Shown here: positions 36,784 to 46,701 of the stretch, piece by piece
How the letters are laid out: every line of letters begins with the position of its first letter
How positions within the stretch are numbered: position 1 is the first letter of the stretch
Source of the DNA: Paralcaligenes ureilyticus
GTDB lineage: Bacteria > Pseudomonadota > Gammaproteobacteria > Burkholderiales > Burkholderiaceae_B
Assembly (NCBI RefSeq): GCF_004346225.1
Contig: NZ_SMAJ01000002.1
Location: 427,417 to 490,536 of the forward strand
DNA length: 63,120 bases
Direction: 5' to 3'
Position numbers and translations under genes: made by a program
The notes under the pieces: model-generated
What the model was told of the DNA's origin: nothing
Seen by the model: only the letters and a program-made list of their open reading frames with translations
The model's database searches: none

Positions 36784-38160
36784 ATGCGAGCCAACTATAT
36801 CGAGCCGCTCGTCATGCTGGCGACAATTGTGCGATGGCTTTTTCTGGCGATCATTACCGGGCTTATTGCAGGAACCGGAACCAGCGCTTTTTTACATGCC
36901 CTGTTTTACTCCACGGCGCAAACGGCTCACATCCCATTATGGTTCCAGATGGTTCTCCTTCCACTGGGCGGCATACTGAATGGGCTGATTCTGTATTACG
37001 GCTATGGCAAATCAACCAGCGGCACGAACGACTCGGTCATTGCCGTCGTGCATACCCGCTCGGGCATCATGCCCTACAGAACGTCACTGATCAAACCCAT
37101 CGCAGCCATTATTACTCTGGCGCTGGGCGGATCGGCCGGCAAGGAAGGCCCCTGCTCTCACATCGGGGGGACGCTCGCGTCCTGGTTCGGGCGGTTGATC
37201 CGGTTAAGTCCCGAGCTGCAAAAGCGCATCGTTGCCTGCGGGGTGAGCGCGGGCTTTGCCAGTGTCTTTGGCACCCCTATTGCCGGCGCCATATACGGCG
37301 TGGAGATGCTGGCCATTGGACGCATACGCCACGATTTCATTTTCCCCGCCGTCATCGCGGCGATCACGTCCTTCGAGGTCAGCAAATTTTGGGGGATCAC
37401 TTACGATTACTTCCCATTGAACATGACGGTGCACTTCTCGGACTCCCTGTTTGCGAAAGTCATTCTGATCGGGATTTTGTGCGGGCTCGTCTCCTGGCTA
37501 TTCATCGAATTCATTGAACAGATACGTTCGTTCTTCACATTCGTCCAGCGGCAGTTTCATATCTGGATGCCGCTCATTCCCTTCATGGGCGGCCTGATAC
37601 TCGCGGCTCTGATCCTCGTCATTCCCACAGGTTATCTAGGCCTGAGCCTGCCATTGATGAACGACGCCCTGCACGGCAAGGACATTGCCTTCCTGGGCTT
37701 CCTGTGGAAGTCGCTGCTCGTGGCCATCACGCTGGGGTCGGGCTTTTACGCCGGCATCGTCACACCCCAGTTCGTGATTGGCGCACTGGCCGGAAATGCG
37801 TTTGCTCATTTGCTGGGGATCGACCCCGCGCTGGGCGCGGCCATCGGGATGGTGGCCGTCGTAGCCGCCGCATCCAATACACCGATCGCCGCCGTTTTCA
37901 TGGGGCTTGAATTATTCGGCAGTTCATCGGGCATGTATGTGGCATGCGCCTGCGTCACGGCCTATATCATCGTAGGACACCGCAGCGTGTACTCGGGCCA
38001 GCTCCTTGCCTACTCCAAATCATCCTGGATGGTTTACACCCCCGATGCGGCCCTGAGTCGGGACAAAATTCATATTTCCTACGGCCTGCTGAAAAAAATG
38101 CAATTCTTTCGGCGCCGCAAATCAAAGGGGGCCAGGAATACAAAGCCAATACAGAAATAG
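36784..38160 (+). CDS. ClC-family chloride channel/antiporter
   Basis: 458 residues, more than ten membrane helices. The selectivity-filter segments GGSAGKEGPCSHIGG (gating glutamate kept in GKEGP) and LGSGFYAGIVTPQFVIGALAGN are clear, as is the late SNTPIAAVFMGLELFG. The first filter motif (GSGIP in canonical members) is not recognisable, so ion choice is uncertain; it is not a fluoride-type CLC by the GKEGP motif. A basic C-terminal tail follows; there is no CBS domain. It stands alone, divergent from potF. Confidence 0.85.
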   Translation: MRANYIEPLVMLATIVRWLFLAIITGLIAGTGTSAFLHALFYSTAQTAHIPLWFQMVLLPLGGILNGLILYYGYGKSTSGTNDSVIAVVHTRSGIMPYRTSLIKPIAAIITLALGGSAGKEGPCSHIGGTLASWFGRLIRLSPELQKRIVACGVSAGFASVFGTPIAGAIYGVEMLAIGRIRHDFIFPAVIAAITSFEVSKFWGITYDYFPLNMTVHFSDSLFAKVILIGILCGLVSWLFIEFIEQIRSFFTFVQRQFHIWMPLIPFMGGLILAALILVIPTGYLGLSLPLMNDALHGKDIAFLGFLWKSLLVAITLGSGFYAGIVTPQFVIGALAGNAFAHLLGIDPALGAAIGMVAVVAAASNTPIAAVFMGLELFGSSSGMYVACACVTAYIIVGHRSVYSGQLLAYSKSSWMVYTPDAALSRDKIHISYGLLKKMQFFRRRKSKGARNTKPIQK

Positions 38161-38253
38161 AAAAAAGGGTAGTAAGAACTAATACCAGTATAAATAATGG
38201 CCTTGTTCCAGTATTGAAGCGCTCCTACACTGAACGCTCCGCACCTCGGTTTT

Positions 38254-38368
38254 GGCAGCCACAAGGGGTGGCATTCACCTTTTTTGTAGCGGCAGCCCTT
38301 GTGGCTGCCATTTTGCCACCCACAAGGGGTGGCACTACAGAACATCCCGACCAGCCCTTGTGGCTGCC
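38254..38368. repeat. REP cluster: mosaic unit, class A, class C and a fragment
   Basis: 38254-38272 is a mosaic (left arm class A, right arm class C, no tail). Reverse class A is at 38285-38309, forward class C (GCCACCC/GGGTGGC, tail ACTACA) at 38315-38339, and a truncated reverse class A at about 38351-38368. It ends 30 bp before the methyltransferase ATG. Confidence 0.85.
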
Positions 38369-38398
38369 ACCGGCATTTCGTTGACAGAAGAAGGCATC

Positions 38399-39196
38399 AT
38401 GGACCAATACGATTTAGTTAACCGACAATTCGGCAGCACCGCCAAAAACTACCTGACCAGCGCTGTTCACGCTCAGGGCGCCGATCTGCAGCGCCTGACC
38501 CGCCGTGTCCAACAGCAACAACCGAACCGAATTCTGGACCTGGGCTGCGGCGGCGGCCATGCAAGCTACGCGGCGGCGGCAGGCGCGGTCGGGCAAGTCG
38601 TGGCGTATGACCTGTCCGAAGAGATGCTGGGCGTCGTTAAAGAAGAAGCAACCCGGCGCGGCCTGGGCAATCTGACCACACAGCAGGGTTCGGTGGACGC
38701 GTTGCCCTTTGCCGATGCCTCTTTTGAATTGATCGTAAGCCGCTACTCGGCCCATCACTGGATGCAGATTGAGGCGTCGATAGCCGAAGCCGCCCGGGTC
38801 CTGGCTCCCGGCGGCACATTAATCATCATCGATGTCGTCGCGCCGCAAACGCCGCTCTACGACACCGTGCTGCAAACCATCGAGTTGCTGCGCGACGCCT
38901 CGCATGTGCGCGACTACCGCGAGTCGGAGTGGCGCGCGATGCTGGGCGCGGCAGGCCTTTGCGTGGATAATAGCGACACTTGGAAACTGGCGCTGAATTT
39001 CGACGCCTGGATCAAGCGTATCGGCACAGCGCCCGCTCGCGTGGCGGCACTACAGACCACCATGGGCGCCCTGCCCAAGGAAGCTCGCGACTACTTTTCA
39101 ATTCAGGCAGACTGCTCGTTTGCCATCGACACAGCATGGATAGAGTCGAGCCGCCCCGCCGGGGCCGTAGTAGCGGGTTGTGCCACAACGACTTGA
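38399..39196 (+). CDS. Class I SAM-dependent methyltransferase (YcgJ/UbiE-like)
   Basis: 265 residues from the ATG at 38399. The SAM-binding motif I is ILDLGCGGGHASYAAAA (about 45-61), an acidic residue in VVAYDLSEEML follows, and motif post-I and IV are LPFADASFELIVSRYSAHHW. Substrate is unknown. The last 94 bp overlap the 3' end of the convergent DeoR gene on the other strand; its C-terminus (from about residue 240) runs past the usual family end, so it may be a read-through extension. Confidence 0.88.
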   Translation: MDQYDLVNRQFGSTAKNYLTSAVHAQGADLQRLTRRVQQQQPNRILDLGCGGGHASYAAAAGAVGQVVAYDLSEEMLGVVKEEATRRGLGNLTTQQGSVDALPFADASFELIVSRYSAHHWMQIEASIAEAARVLAPGGTLIIIDVVAPQTPLYDTVLQTIELLRDASHVRDYRESEWRAMLGAAGLCVDNSDTWKLALNFDAWIKRIGTAPARVAALQTTMGALPKEARDYFSIQADCSFAIDTAWIESSRPAGAVVAGCATTT

Positions 39197-39954
39197 ACAC
39201 CCGCCTTGACCAGCTGCTGATTCAGGTCGGCATGCGGCATGGTGTCTGAAATAAAATAGGTCAGGTCGCCCGCATCCATTAGGCGAACGCTGGCCTGACG
39301 GCGATAGGTGTTCGCATCGGCAATGCCCACCACAGCGTCCGCGCGCCTGATCGCCGCCTGTTTCACCAATACTTTATTGATGTCGAAATCCATCGGCGAC
39401 CCGTCGGCATCGAAATCGGAAAAGCTGATGAAGGCATAGTCATACTTGAACATATTGACCACCGACGTGGCCAAATCGCCAATCACCGCACCATCGAGAG
39501 TCTTTACGGACCCGGCAACCACGATTGTTTCAATCTGTGTTTGTTCGGTCAGGATCAAAGCTACCACCAGGCTTGATGTCACCACGCGAAACGCCGCGTT
39601 ATTGGCCAACAGACTGTGGGCCAGCGCTTCGGCCGTGGCGCCCACATCGATAAACACCGTCATTTTGGCTTTGACCCATTGGGCCGCCGTGTCTGCGATG
39701 GCCTGTGTTGCCTCTATTGCCGGATTTTGCACCTCGACGGATAAAGGCTGAGCGTCTTCGTTGATCACCCCAACGCCACCATGAAACCGCTGCAAAATCT
39801 GCCGCTCATCAAGCGCGATGATATCGCGGCGAATCGTTTGCTGCGACGTATTAAAGCGTAGCGCCAAAGCCTCTATCGTTGCATAACCTTCTCGCGTCAC
39901 CATCTTGACGAGTTCAGCCTGCCGCTTGTTCAGTTTTGCGGGTTCGGAATTCAT
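39103..39954 (-). CDS. DeoR/GlpR-family transcriptional regulator
   Basis: 283 residues: N-terminal HTH (GYATIEALALRFNTSQQTIRRDIIALDERQILQRFHGG, about 23-60) and a C-terminal DeoRC sensor domain (about 78-250) with DVGATAEALAHSL and FISFSDFDADGSPMDFDINKVLVKQAAIRRADAVVGIADANTY. Such proteins bind sugar phosphates. The last 30 or so residues are encoded by DNA that also codes the methyltransferase end. It lies downstream of the NMT1-type ABC operon but has its own 158-bp leader with dyads. Confidence 0.9.
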   Translation of the reverse strand: MNSEPAKLNKRQAELVKMVTREGYATIEALALRFNTSQQTIRRDIIALDERQILQRFHGGVGVINEDAQPLSVEVQNPAIEATQAIADTAAQWVKAKMTVFIDVGATAEALAHSLLANNAAFRVVTSSLVVALILTEQTQIETIVVAGSVKTLDGAVIGDLATSVVNMFKYDYAFISFSDFDADGSPMDFDINKVLVKQAAIRRADAVVGIADANTYRRQASVRLMDAGDLTYFISDTMPHADLNQQLVKAGVQVVVAQPATTAPAGRLDSIHAVSMANEQSA

Positions 39955-39995
39955 AGCGAATGAGACTCAGTTTTCATGGCAAATCGTCAGTAAAT

Positions 39996-40056
39996 ATGTA
40001 ATTAAATTATATGTTTATTACATGATAACGTAAATTACTTTACACGAAAACGTTAT
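39996..40056. promoter_or_regulatory. Two inverted repeats upstream of the DeoR gene
   Basis: ATGTAAT (39996-40002) is inverted as ATTACAT (40017-40023). Directly adjoining, ATAACGT (40025-40031) is inverted as ACGTTAT (40050-40056). The stretch is very AT-rich and starts 42 bp before the DeoR ATG. Candidate autoregulatory operators; no clean promoter hexamer pair was chosen. Confidence 0.4.
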
Positions 40057-40112
40057 GCCAGGCCTGGCCCTATCCCGCCAACGAACAACAACTCAGTAAG
40101 ACAAACCCGACC

Positions 40113-40925
40113 TCAAGGTCCCACTGGCACAACACCGCCAGGCGGTGGATTGCGCTGTGAGGCATGCCAGCCGAGCAATTTCTTTTCAAAAATCTCAATT
40201 AATTTGAACAGAAACACGCCCAAAACGCATAACAGTGCCAACGCTACGAATACCGTCGGCGTGTCGAAACTGCCTTGTGCAACCAAAATCACGTGGCCCA
40301 ACCCCGAACCACCTGCCACAAATTCCCCTACAATCGTACCGACCAGGGCAAACGAAACCCCCACCTTCATGCCAGAGAAAATGCTGGGCAGCGCATTCGG
40401 AAATCGTATTTTCCAAAGTATCTTGGCACGGGAAGCCTGATTCACTCGAGCCATATCCAGCATTTCCGGATCAGCCGACTTCAGCCCAAGAACCGTATCG
40501 ATCAAAATAGGAAAAATGGCGATCAGCATGGCAACGGCAATTTTTGGCGCGGCGCCCGTGCCAAGCCATATGATAAACAGCGGCGCCAAGGCCACTTTAG
40601 GCACGGCATTCAGCGCAACCAGCAATGAATACAGCGTGCGGTCAAGAAATCGGGACGACACGATGCCAATTGCCACTACAACGCCCAAAACAACGGCCAA
40701 GGCAAAGCCGACAACGGTGGTCTGCAAAGTGCTCAGACTTTGCATCAAAAGATAACGAGGCGACTGAAAAAATTCGACTATGATTTTGGAGGGCGCAGGC
40801 AGCATGAATTCCCTGATTTCGAACACTCGTACCCCCGCCTCCCAGATACAAAGGAGCACCAGTACGGTTAGCAATATCAATCGACTGCTCTCGGTTTTGG
40901 CCCACAGATATTTCACAGCGCTCAC
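40113..40925 (-). CDS. ABC permease of SsuC/TauC type
   Basis: 270 residues, about six membrane helices, with the EAA-like loop DMARVNQASRAKILWKIRFPNALPSIFSGMKVG (about 155-188) characteristic of nitrate/sulfonate/taurine/hydroxymethylpyrimidine importers. Its start overlaps the ATPase stop by 4 bp. It is last of a five-gene run hyuA-hyuB-SBP-ATPase-permease, so it probably imports the substrate that HyuAB hydrolyses. Confidence 0.9.
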   Translation of the reverse strand: MSAVKYLWAKTESSRLILLTVLVLLCIWEAGVRVFEIREFMLPAPSKIIVEFFQSPRYLLMQSLSTLQTTVVGFALAVVLGVVVAIGIVSSRFLDRTLYSLLVALNAVPKVALAPLFIIWLGTGAAPKIAVAMLIAIFPILIDTVLGLKSADPEMLDMARVNQASRAKILWKIRFPNALPSIFSGMKVGVSFALVGTIVGEFVAGGSGLGHVILVAQGSFDTPTVFVALALLCVLGVFLFKLIEIFEKKLLGWHASQRNPPPGGVVPVGP

Positions 40926-41695
40926 CCTTTATAAATACCCAAGTCACGAAAGGTTTCCCGGATTTGCACAACGCAATCAGCAAATTGGGCAGTGTCGCGC
41001 ACATCCAGCCCGCGAGGCCGCTCGAGAGCAATCGGAACGATTTTTTCAATATGCCCGGGGTTGCGCGACATGACGACTACCCGATCGCCTAAATACGCGG
41101 CCTCTGTAATGGAATGCGTAATAAACACGATGGTTTTTTTAGTCGCCAGCCAGGTACGCTGTAATTCCGAATTGAGCTCATCCCGAGTGAACGGATCGAG
41201 CGCACCAAAGGGCTCATCCATCAACAGCAACTGCGGATCGGTCAGCAACGCCCGGCAAATCGAAACACGCTGACGCATGCCGCCCGACAGCTCACGAGGA
41301 TAACGATCCAGATAAGCATCCAGCCCGAACAGGGTCAGCAGCTCACAAGCCCGATCCTTGTAATCACTACGGCGAAGGTCATGCAGCTCGGCGGCGATCA
41401 AGACATTATCAAGAATGTTTCGCCATTCAAGCAATAAATCGCGCTGAAACACAACCCCCATGTTTTGCGGAGGCGCCGTAATCAGTTTTCCCTGCAAGGC
41501 CAGCCGGCCTCCCGAAATCGGCTCTAACCCTGCCATACACCTGAGCAAAGTACTTTTACCGCAACCGCTGGGCCCTACAATGCATACGAATTCGCCCTCG
41601 GAAATTTCCAAATCGATATTCCGCAAGGCGTGTACAGGCGCCCGCTGTGAACGATAAGTCTTATCGAGCCCCGCGATTTCCAGAAAACCAGCCAC
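40922..41695 (-). CDS. ABC ATPase of SsuB/TauB type
   Basis: 257 residues with Walker A GPSGCGKSTLL (about 43-53), Q-loop VVFQRDLLLEW, signature LSGGMRQRVSICRAL and Walker B LLLMDEPFGALD, the set seen in nitrate/taurine-type importers. It powers the adjoining permease. It lies 15 bp after the binding-protein gene and overlaps the permease gene by 4 bp. Confidence 0.92.
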   Translation of the reverse strand: MAGFLEIAGLDKTYRSQRAPVHALRNIDLEISEGEFVCIVGPSGCGKSTLLRCMAGLEPISGGRLALQGKLITAPPQNMGVVFQRDLLLEWRNILDNVLIAAELHDLRRSDYKDRACELLTLFGLDAYLDRYPRELSGGMRQRVSICRALLTDPQLLLMDEPFGALDPFTRDELNSELQRTWLATKKTIVFITHSITEAAYLGDRVVVMSRNPGHIEKIVPIALERPRGLDVRDTAQFADCVVQIRETFRDLGIYKG

Positions 41696-41710
41696 AACAC
41701 ATCTCCTTTA

Positions 41711-42715
41711 TTAATTCGCCAATAGCGAATTAGTGTAGTAGTCGGCGGGCTTATGTCCGGGCTTGATCTGGCCGGTCTGCTCCATCGATTTAATCGCAGC
41801 GGCCCAGTCCGCATCGGTCTGAACGCCAAACGGAACGTCTTTGCCGCTCGGGCTGTTGAAAAAAGGCCGATACGCTTCGATTTGGCCCTTCAGCACGGTC
41901 GGATCAAGTTTGGCATTAGGGCGTTGCGCCAGAATGGCGGCCACAGCTTCGTCGATATGGCCATCATAAATATACTTCCAGGCTCGCACTTCAATCTGGA
42001 CCAATTTTTTTACGGCATCGCGCTTTGCCGAAATCACCTTCGATGTCGACACCAATCCATAACTGGGAAAACTGATTCCGCTGTCAGCAAGCAACAAAGC
42101 ACTGGCCGGCCGGGCTTTTTTTACCATCGGCTGGCCAAAAGGAGCTTGCGACATGAATCCATCGGCATTGCCTGATGCATAGGTAGACACCATGGCACTG
42201 GGCGCCACCATGACTACATTTACGGCCCCATCGGGGATCCCATTCGCCTTCAGATAAGGTTGAATGAACGGTGCCCATGGACTCGCGGTGAAGCACACGA
42301 TTTTTTTGCCGATCAAGTCTTTCGGCTTCTTGATGCCCAGCTTTTCGTCTGTCATCACCGCCAGGTCGCCACTGCGAGCAAAGCCCGCAATAGAGATCAA
42401 ATCCAGACCATGCTCTTTGGCCACCGCCATAGTGCCTAGCGACACCTGGCCTACATCGACCTTACCGGCCGCCAACAACTGCAACGTATTGATCGTCCCG
42501 GTACCATCCTGGATTTCAACGTTCAATCCCTCCTTGGCGAACCAGCCTTTCTCTTTGGCCAGATGCATCGCGCCATGCATGCCCCATGGTGAAAAATCCA
42601 GGCGTACCAACAACGACTCAGCCGCCTGGGCGGGCGCCGCGATAGTCAGTGCGCCGATTACTGCACCGGCCAACAAGCCTGTCAGATATCGAAAAACTCC
42701 AGTATTCCTCTTCAT
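41711..42715 (-). CDS. NMT1/THI5-like periplasmic substrate-binding protein
   Basis: 334 residues. A signal peptide (about 1-31, cleavage after APAQA) precedes a NMT1/SsuA fold: LLVRLDFSPWGMHGAMHLAKEKGWFAKEGLNVEIQDGTGT, then DVGQVSLGTMAVAKE and GKKIVCFTASPWAPFIQPYL. Such proteins bind pyrimidines, aliphatic sulfonates or aromatic acids; the ligand here is unknown. A 67-bp gap separates it from hyuB upstream. Confidence 0.9.
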   Translation of the reverse strand: MKRNTGVFRYLTGLLAGAVIGALTIAAPAQAAESLLVRLDFSPWGMHGAMHLAKEKGWFAKEGLNVEIQDGTGTINTLQLLAAGKVDVGQVSLGTMAVAKEHGLDLISIAGFARSGDLAVMTDEKLGIKKPKDLIGKKIVCFTASPWAPFIQPYLKANGIPDGAVNVVMVAPSAMVSTYASGNADGFMSQAPFGQPMVKKARPASALLLADSGISFPSYGLVSTSKVISAKRDAVKKLVQIEVRAWKYIYDGHIDEAVAAILAQRPNAKLDPTVLKGQIEAYRPFFNSPSGKDVPFGVQTDADWAAAIKSMEQTGQIKPGHKPADYYTNSLLAN

Positions 42716-42782
42716 GTCCCTCTCCTGTTATAGCCTTAACGTTATAAATCCCTATGCAAGCCACCACATAAACCATTTTCCT

Positions 42783-44501
42783 TTACCTGTTGGCGCGCAA
42801 GGCGTGCGTCGCTGGTTCGTCGACCTGACCCGTCTTTTCGTCAACCACCACCCAATAATGTTGGCGCGCAAATTGCGCACTGATTTTCTGATCCCATACA
42901 TCGTGGCCAATGGCTTTCAGCTCGCGCTTGATCGGGTCGCCAAAGCCACCGCCGCCTGGCTGGCAATGGGTAACCAAGTCATCACGCAAGATCGCCATTC
43001 CGACCTTGCTGGCAAGGTGCTGTACATTACTGCCTCGTTGCAATAGATTTTTTGCGGCACTGGCACTGCCACCGCCTGCCAAGCCATACGGTTGAAACTT
43101 CATGCGATCGGCGCGTAACTGCAATAACGCTTCAGAGGCCAGCACACGATAGCTTCGGCGTATGCCCAATCCGCCCCGAAACTGGCCAGGACCGCAGGAA
43201 TCGGGAATCAGCTCGTAGCTCTCGACGCGGACGGGATGGTTGGCTTCAAGTGTTTCCACCGGGGTGTTCGACAAATTCTGCGATGCATTGGTGATCGCTT
43301 CAATACCATCGCTATCTGGCCGCGCACCCCACGCACCGCATATCATGTCCACAATAATGTACGACTTCCCTTGATCGGTTTTACCCGAAAGACATACCAC
43401 CGTGTTGCCGCCCTCGCCCGCCGCCGGAATCCGGTCAGGAACGACTTGGGCCAATGCACCCAGCATGGCATCGAACACCCGATAGCCGGTCAGAGCTCGG
43501 GCCGCAACAGCTGCCGGCTCATGCGGGTTCAAGACCGAACCGGCCGGCACGTGAATTTCCACACACCGAAAAACCCCTGCGTTATTGGGTACATCGCCCT
43601 TTAATGCGCACCGTATGCTCAAGTATGTGCACGATTTGGTATAAGAAAGCGTGGAATTGATTGCCGCACGAACCTGATCCGAAGAGCCTGTGTAATCAAC
43701 GCTCACGTAGTCATCGTGAACGGTCAGCGCCACACAGATGGGGATGGGATCGGGGGAAAGGCCATCGTCATCGATATAGTCCTTGAACGTGAACGTTCCT
43801 TTGGGCCACCCCCGAATCTCATCGCGCGTAAGGCGTTCGGCATAATCGAGCAATTCCGAAAAATAAGCACGAGCCGGCTCGCGGCCATACCGGTCCAATA
43901 ACGTCGTCAGCTCGCGAACGCCCACCTGCGCTGCCGCATACTGAGCCCGCAAATCGCCCAGAACACGGTCTGGAACGCGGACATTACAAGCTATCAGGCG
44001 TTCGATCGCTTCATTAATGCGACCCGCGTCATAAAGTTTCAGAACCGGAATGCGCAAACCCTCTTGGTAAATCTCAGTCGAATCGCTAGCGTTCGATCCT
44101 GGCACGCGTCCGCCCATATCCGTATGATGACAAATGACTACGCAAAAGCCCTCAATCTCCTTCTTGTAAAAAAAGGGGACAAACATAAAAATATCCGGCA
44201 GATGCATTCCTCCTTCATACGGGTCGTTCAAAATCACTGCATCGCCAGGATTCAGGTCGCGGCCGAAACGCTTCAGCACTTCATCCATGGCCTCGGGGAC
44301 GGCTCCCAGATGCAATGCAATCGTTTTGGCCTGTGCAATCATACGGCCTTCGCGATCACAAATGGCCGCCGAATAGTCCATGACGTCTTTGACAATCTCG
44401 GAGCGCGCCGTGCGCAATACCGTGTAAGCAACCTCGTCGACGATGGCATCCATTGCATTTTTGATGACCGCAAAGGTAATGGGATCAATGGATAGGGTCA
44501 T
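42783..44501 (-). CDS. hyuB: Hydantoinase/oxoprolinase subunit B
   Basis: 572 residues of HyuB type: it starts DPITFAVIKNAMDAIVDEVAYTVLRTARSEIVKDVMDYSAAICD, and has AVILNDPYEGGMHLPDIFMFVPFF and the C-terminal LAGGGSASAAKNLLQRG. With HyuA it forms an ATP-dependent cyclic-amide hydrolase (N-methylhydantoinase, 5-oxoprolinase or acetone carboxylase relatives). It overlaps hyuA by 4 bp and precedes the ABC importer genes. Confidence 0.93.
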   Translation of the reverse strand: MTLSIDPITFAVIKNAMDAIVDEVAYTVLRTARSEIVKDVMDYSAAICDREGRMIAQAKTIALHLGAVPEAMDEVLKRFGRDLNPGDAVILNDPYEGGMHLPDIFMFVPFFYKKEIEGFCVVICHHTDMGGRVPGSNASDSTEIYQEGLRIPVLKLYDAGRINEAIERLIACNVRVPDRVLGDLRAQYAAAQVGVRELTTLLDRYGREPARAYFSELLDYAERLTRDEIRGWPKGTFTFKDYIDDDGLSPDPIPICVALTVHDDYVSVDYTGSSDQVRAAINSTLSYTKSCTYLSIRCALKGDVPNNAGVFRCVEIHVPAGSVLNPHEPAAVAARALTGYRVFDAMLGALAQVVPDRIPAAGEGGNTVVCLSGKTDQGKSYIIVDMICGAWGARPDSDGIEAITNASQNLSNTPVETLEANHPVRVESYELIPDSCGPGQFRGGLGIRRSYRVLASEALLQLRADRMKFQPYGLAGGGSASAAKNLLQRGSNVQHLASKVGMAILRDDLVTHCQPGGGGFGDPIKRELKAIGHDVWDQKISAQFARQHYWVVVDEKTGQVDEPATHALRANR

Positions 44502-46618
44502 ACAGGCTCCTGATCAATGTCTATAACAATATTGCCCACAGCATCAGCCCAGGCGCTTGCACCAGGGGGCACGACAATCGTAGTGTCATAGGACTCGATG
44601 ATCACCGGGCCTTGCCTGCGTGCGGCGTTCATTTCGCCGCGGGAGATCAGTTCCGTATCACACGGCGGAAAATCAGGGTCGAAACTTACCTTGCGGCTGC
44701 CCGACAAGCCCGATAGCGCACTCGCATCAACCTGAATACGGGAAAAATCCAGGCGCTGGTCGCTACGTCCGTACACCTGCACACGCACATTCACCAATTC
44801 AAGCGGCTCATCGCTGCGATAGCCAAACGTACGTTCGTACAGCTCACTAAAATCGCCCACCAAACGGGCAATCGTTTGTTTCTCGCCAAGCTGGCCTGCC
44901 AAGGGTACAGTCAATTCGGAGCTTTGACCCAGGTAGCGCAAATCCATGCTAACCGTCGTATCCACCGATGCCGCGTCATACCCTTCTGCAGCAAGCACAG
45001 ACTTTCCCTGAGCTAATAAATCGTCGACCGCTTTCTGAACAAGGGACGAGCTTATAGAATCAAGCGGGCGCAATATAGCCTTGACGAAATGATGCTCTGC
45101 ATTGGCCGTCAGCATTCCGGCCGAACAGAAAACCCCGGCCATCACGGGAGCAATCACTCTACTGATGCCCAGCAATTTGGCCACACCCACCGCATGCAGG
45201 GGGCCTCCTCCACCAAACGCAATCATGGTCATCTCACGTGGGTCACGGCCCCGTTCGATCGTCACAGCCCGAATGGCACGCGCCATGTTCACATTAGCCA
45301 CACGGCGTATGCCATGCGCAGCGACCAGTACATCAAGACCCAGCGGATCGCCTATATGCATCTGCACTGCCTGACGCGATAACTCCGGATCGACTTTAAG
45401 ACTCCCGCCGGCCAATGCGTGAGTGTTCAGATAACCCAAAACCATGTTCGCATCGGTAACCGTAGGGTAATCATTGCCAAGCCCATAGCACGCAGGGCCG
45501 GGAACGGCTCCGGCCGATTCCGGTCCGACGCACAGTAATCCTCCCGCATCGATCCACGCCAGGGACCCGCCACCGGCGCCCACTTCGGCAATATCTATGG
45601 CAGGCACCTTCAATACGTACCCCCCTCCTTTGATAAAACGACTCGGCGCGCTGATGCCGTCGCGAAATTCGTATTCTGTCGTCAGAGAGGGCACCCCATC
45701 GATAATGATCGATGCTTTGGCCGTTGTGCCGCCCATATCAAAAACGACCAGCTCTTTGTCATGATTGAGCAGACCAATTTGCGCTGCCCCCGCCACACCC
45801 CCCGCCGGACCAGAGGCCACGGCGAACACAGGCTTTAACGTAGCCGAAGCAATTCCCATCATGCCGCCATTAGAGGCCATGACCTGCAACGACGCTTTGA
45901 CCCCCATGCGTTCCAGTTCGGATTTAAGACGGGACAGATAATCGCGCATTGCCGGCAGAATATATGCATTGACTACCGTGGTGCTGGTGCGTTCGTACTC
46001 CTTGATTTCAGGCAACACCTCGCAAGAAACGCTGAGCAGCACATGAGGGAACGCCTTCTCAATAATGGCTTTGGCGATCTGTTCGTGAATTGGGTTGATA
46101 TAACTATTAATAAAACAGATGGCAATGGCCTGGACGCCCTCATCAACCATTTCCTGAACCGTATTGATTACCTCGTCTGCATCAAGAGGCGTCACAATGT
46201 CGCCGCTGGCGCCAATACGTTCTTTCAACCCGCGTCGATAACGGCGCGTTGCCAATGGCACAGGTTTTTGCCACGCCAGATCGAACATGGTCGGAGTGCG
46301 TATGCGCCCAATCTCCAGCACATCGCGAAAGCCCTCGGTTGTCAATACACCCGTTAACGCACCCGCCTTTTGCAAAATGGTATTGGACGCAGTGGTCGTG
46401 CCGTGCACAATCTCGGTAATATCGCCAGGGTCAATTCCGGACTGCTCGATAAGGCGGCTCAAACCCTGAACAATAGCCAGGCCAAGATCATGCGGCGTAC
46501 TAGACGTTTTATTGACAAACAGGCGGCCATCGGGCATTGCCAATACGATGTCGGTAAATGTACCGCCTATATCGCAACCCACACGTACTCCATGGACGGC
46601 GTTCACTGGATTGTTCAT
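44498..46618 (-). CDS. hyuA: Hydantoinase/oxoprolinase subunit A
   Basis: 706 residues with an ASKHA-type ATPase fold: VRVGCDIGGTFTDIVLAMPDG (phosphate 1, about 10-30), VVFDMGGTTAKASII (phosphate 2), and MTMIAFGGGGPLHAVGVAKLLGI (adenosine region). The subunit activates the cyclic amide by phosphorylation. It is the first gene of the operon, with a promoter and palindromic operator (46702-46744) and a divergent TetR gene. The exact substrate cannot be told; hydantoins, oxoproline and related lactams are candidates. Confidence 0.93.
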   Translation of the reverse strand: MNNPVNAVHGVRVGCDIGGTFTDIVLAMPDGRLFVNKTSSTPHDLGLAIVQGLSRLIEQSGIDPGDITEIVHGTTTASNTILQKAGALTGVLTTEGFRDVLEIGRIRTPTMFDLAWQKPVPLATRRYRRGLKERIGASGDIVTPLDADEVINTVQEMVDEGVQAIAICFINSYINPIHEQIAKAIIEKAFPHVLLSVSCEVLPEIKEYERTSTTVVNAYILPAMRDYLSRLKSELERMGVKASLQVMASNGGMMGIASATLKPVFAVASGPAGGVAGAAQIGLLNHDKELVVFDMGGTTAKASIIIDGVPSLTTEYEFRDGISAPSRFIKGGGYVLKVPAIDIAEVGAGGGSLAWIDAGGLLCVGPESAGAVPGPACYGLGNDYPTVTDANMVLGYLNTHALAGGSLKVDPELSRQAVQMHIGDPLGLDVLVAAHGIRRVANVNMARAIRAVTIERGRDPREMTMIAFGGGGPLHAVGVAKLLGISRVIAPVMAGVFCSAGMLTANAEHHFVKAILRPLDSISSSLVQKAVDDLLAQGKSVLAAEGYDAASVDTTVSMDLRYLGQSSELTVPLAGQLGEKQTIARLVGDFSELYERTFGYRSDEPLELVNVRVQVYGRSDQRLDFSRIQVDASALSGLSGSRKVSFDPDFPPCDTELISRGEMNAARRQGPVIIESYDTTIVVPPGASAWADAVGNIVIDIDQEPV

Positions 46619-46701
46619 CTAGCTGTCATTCCCTATTTAATCGTCAGGCCGTAACGCAATTTGCGAACAAAGGCGCAAAGAATATTTCGTCAACACAAGT
46701 A

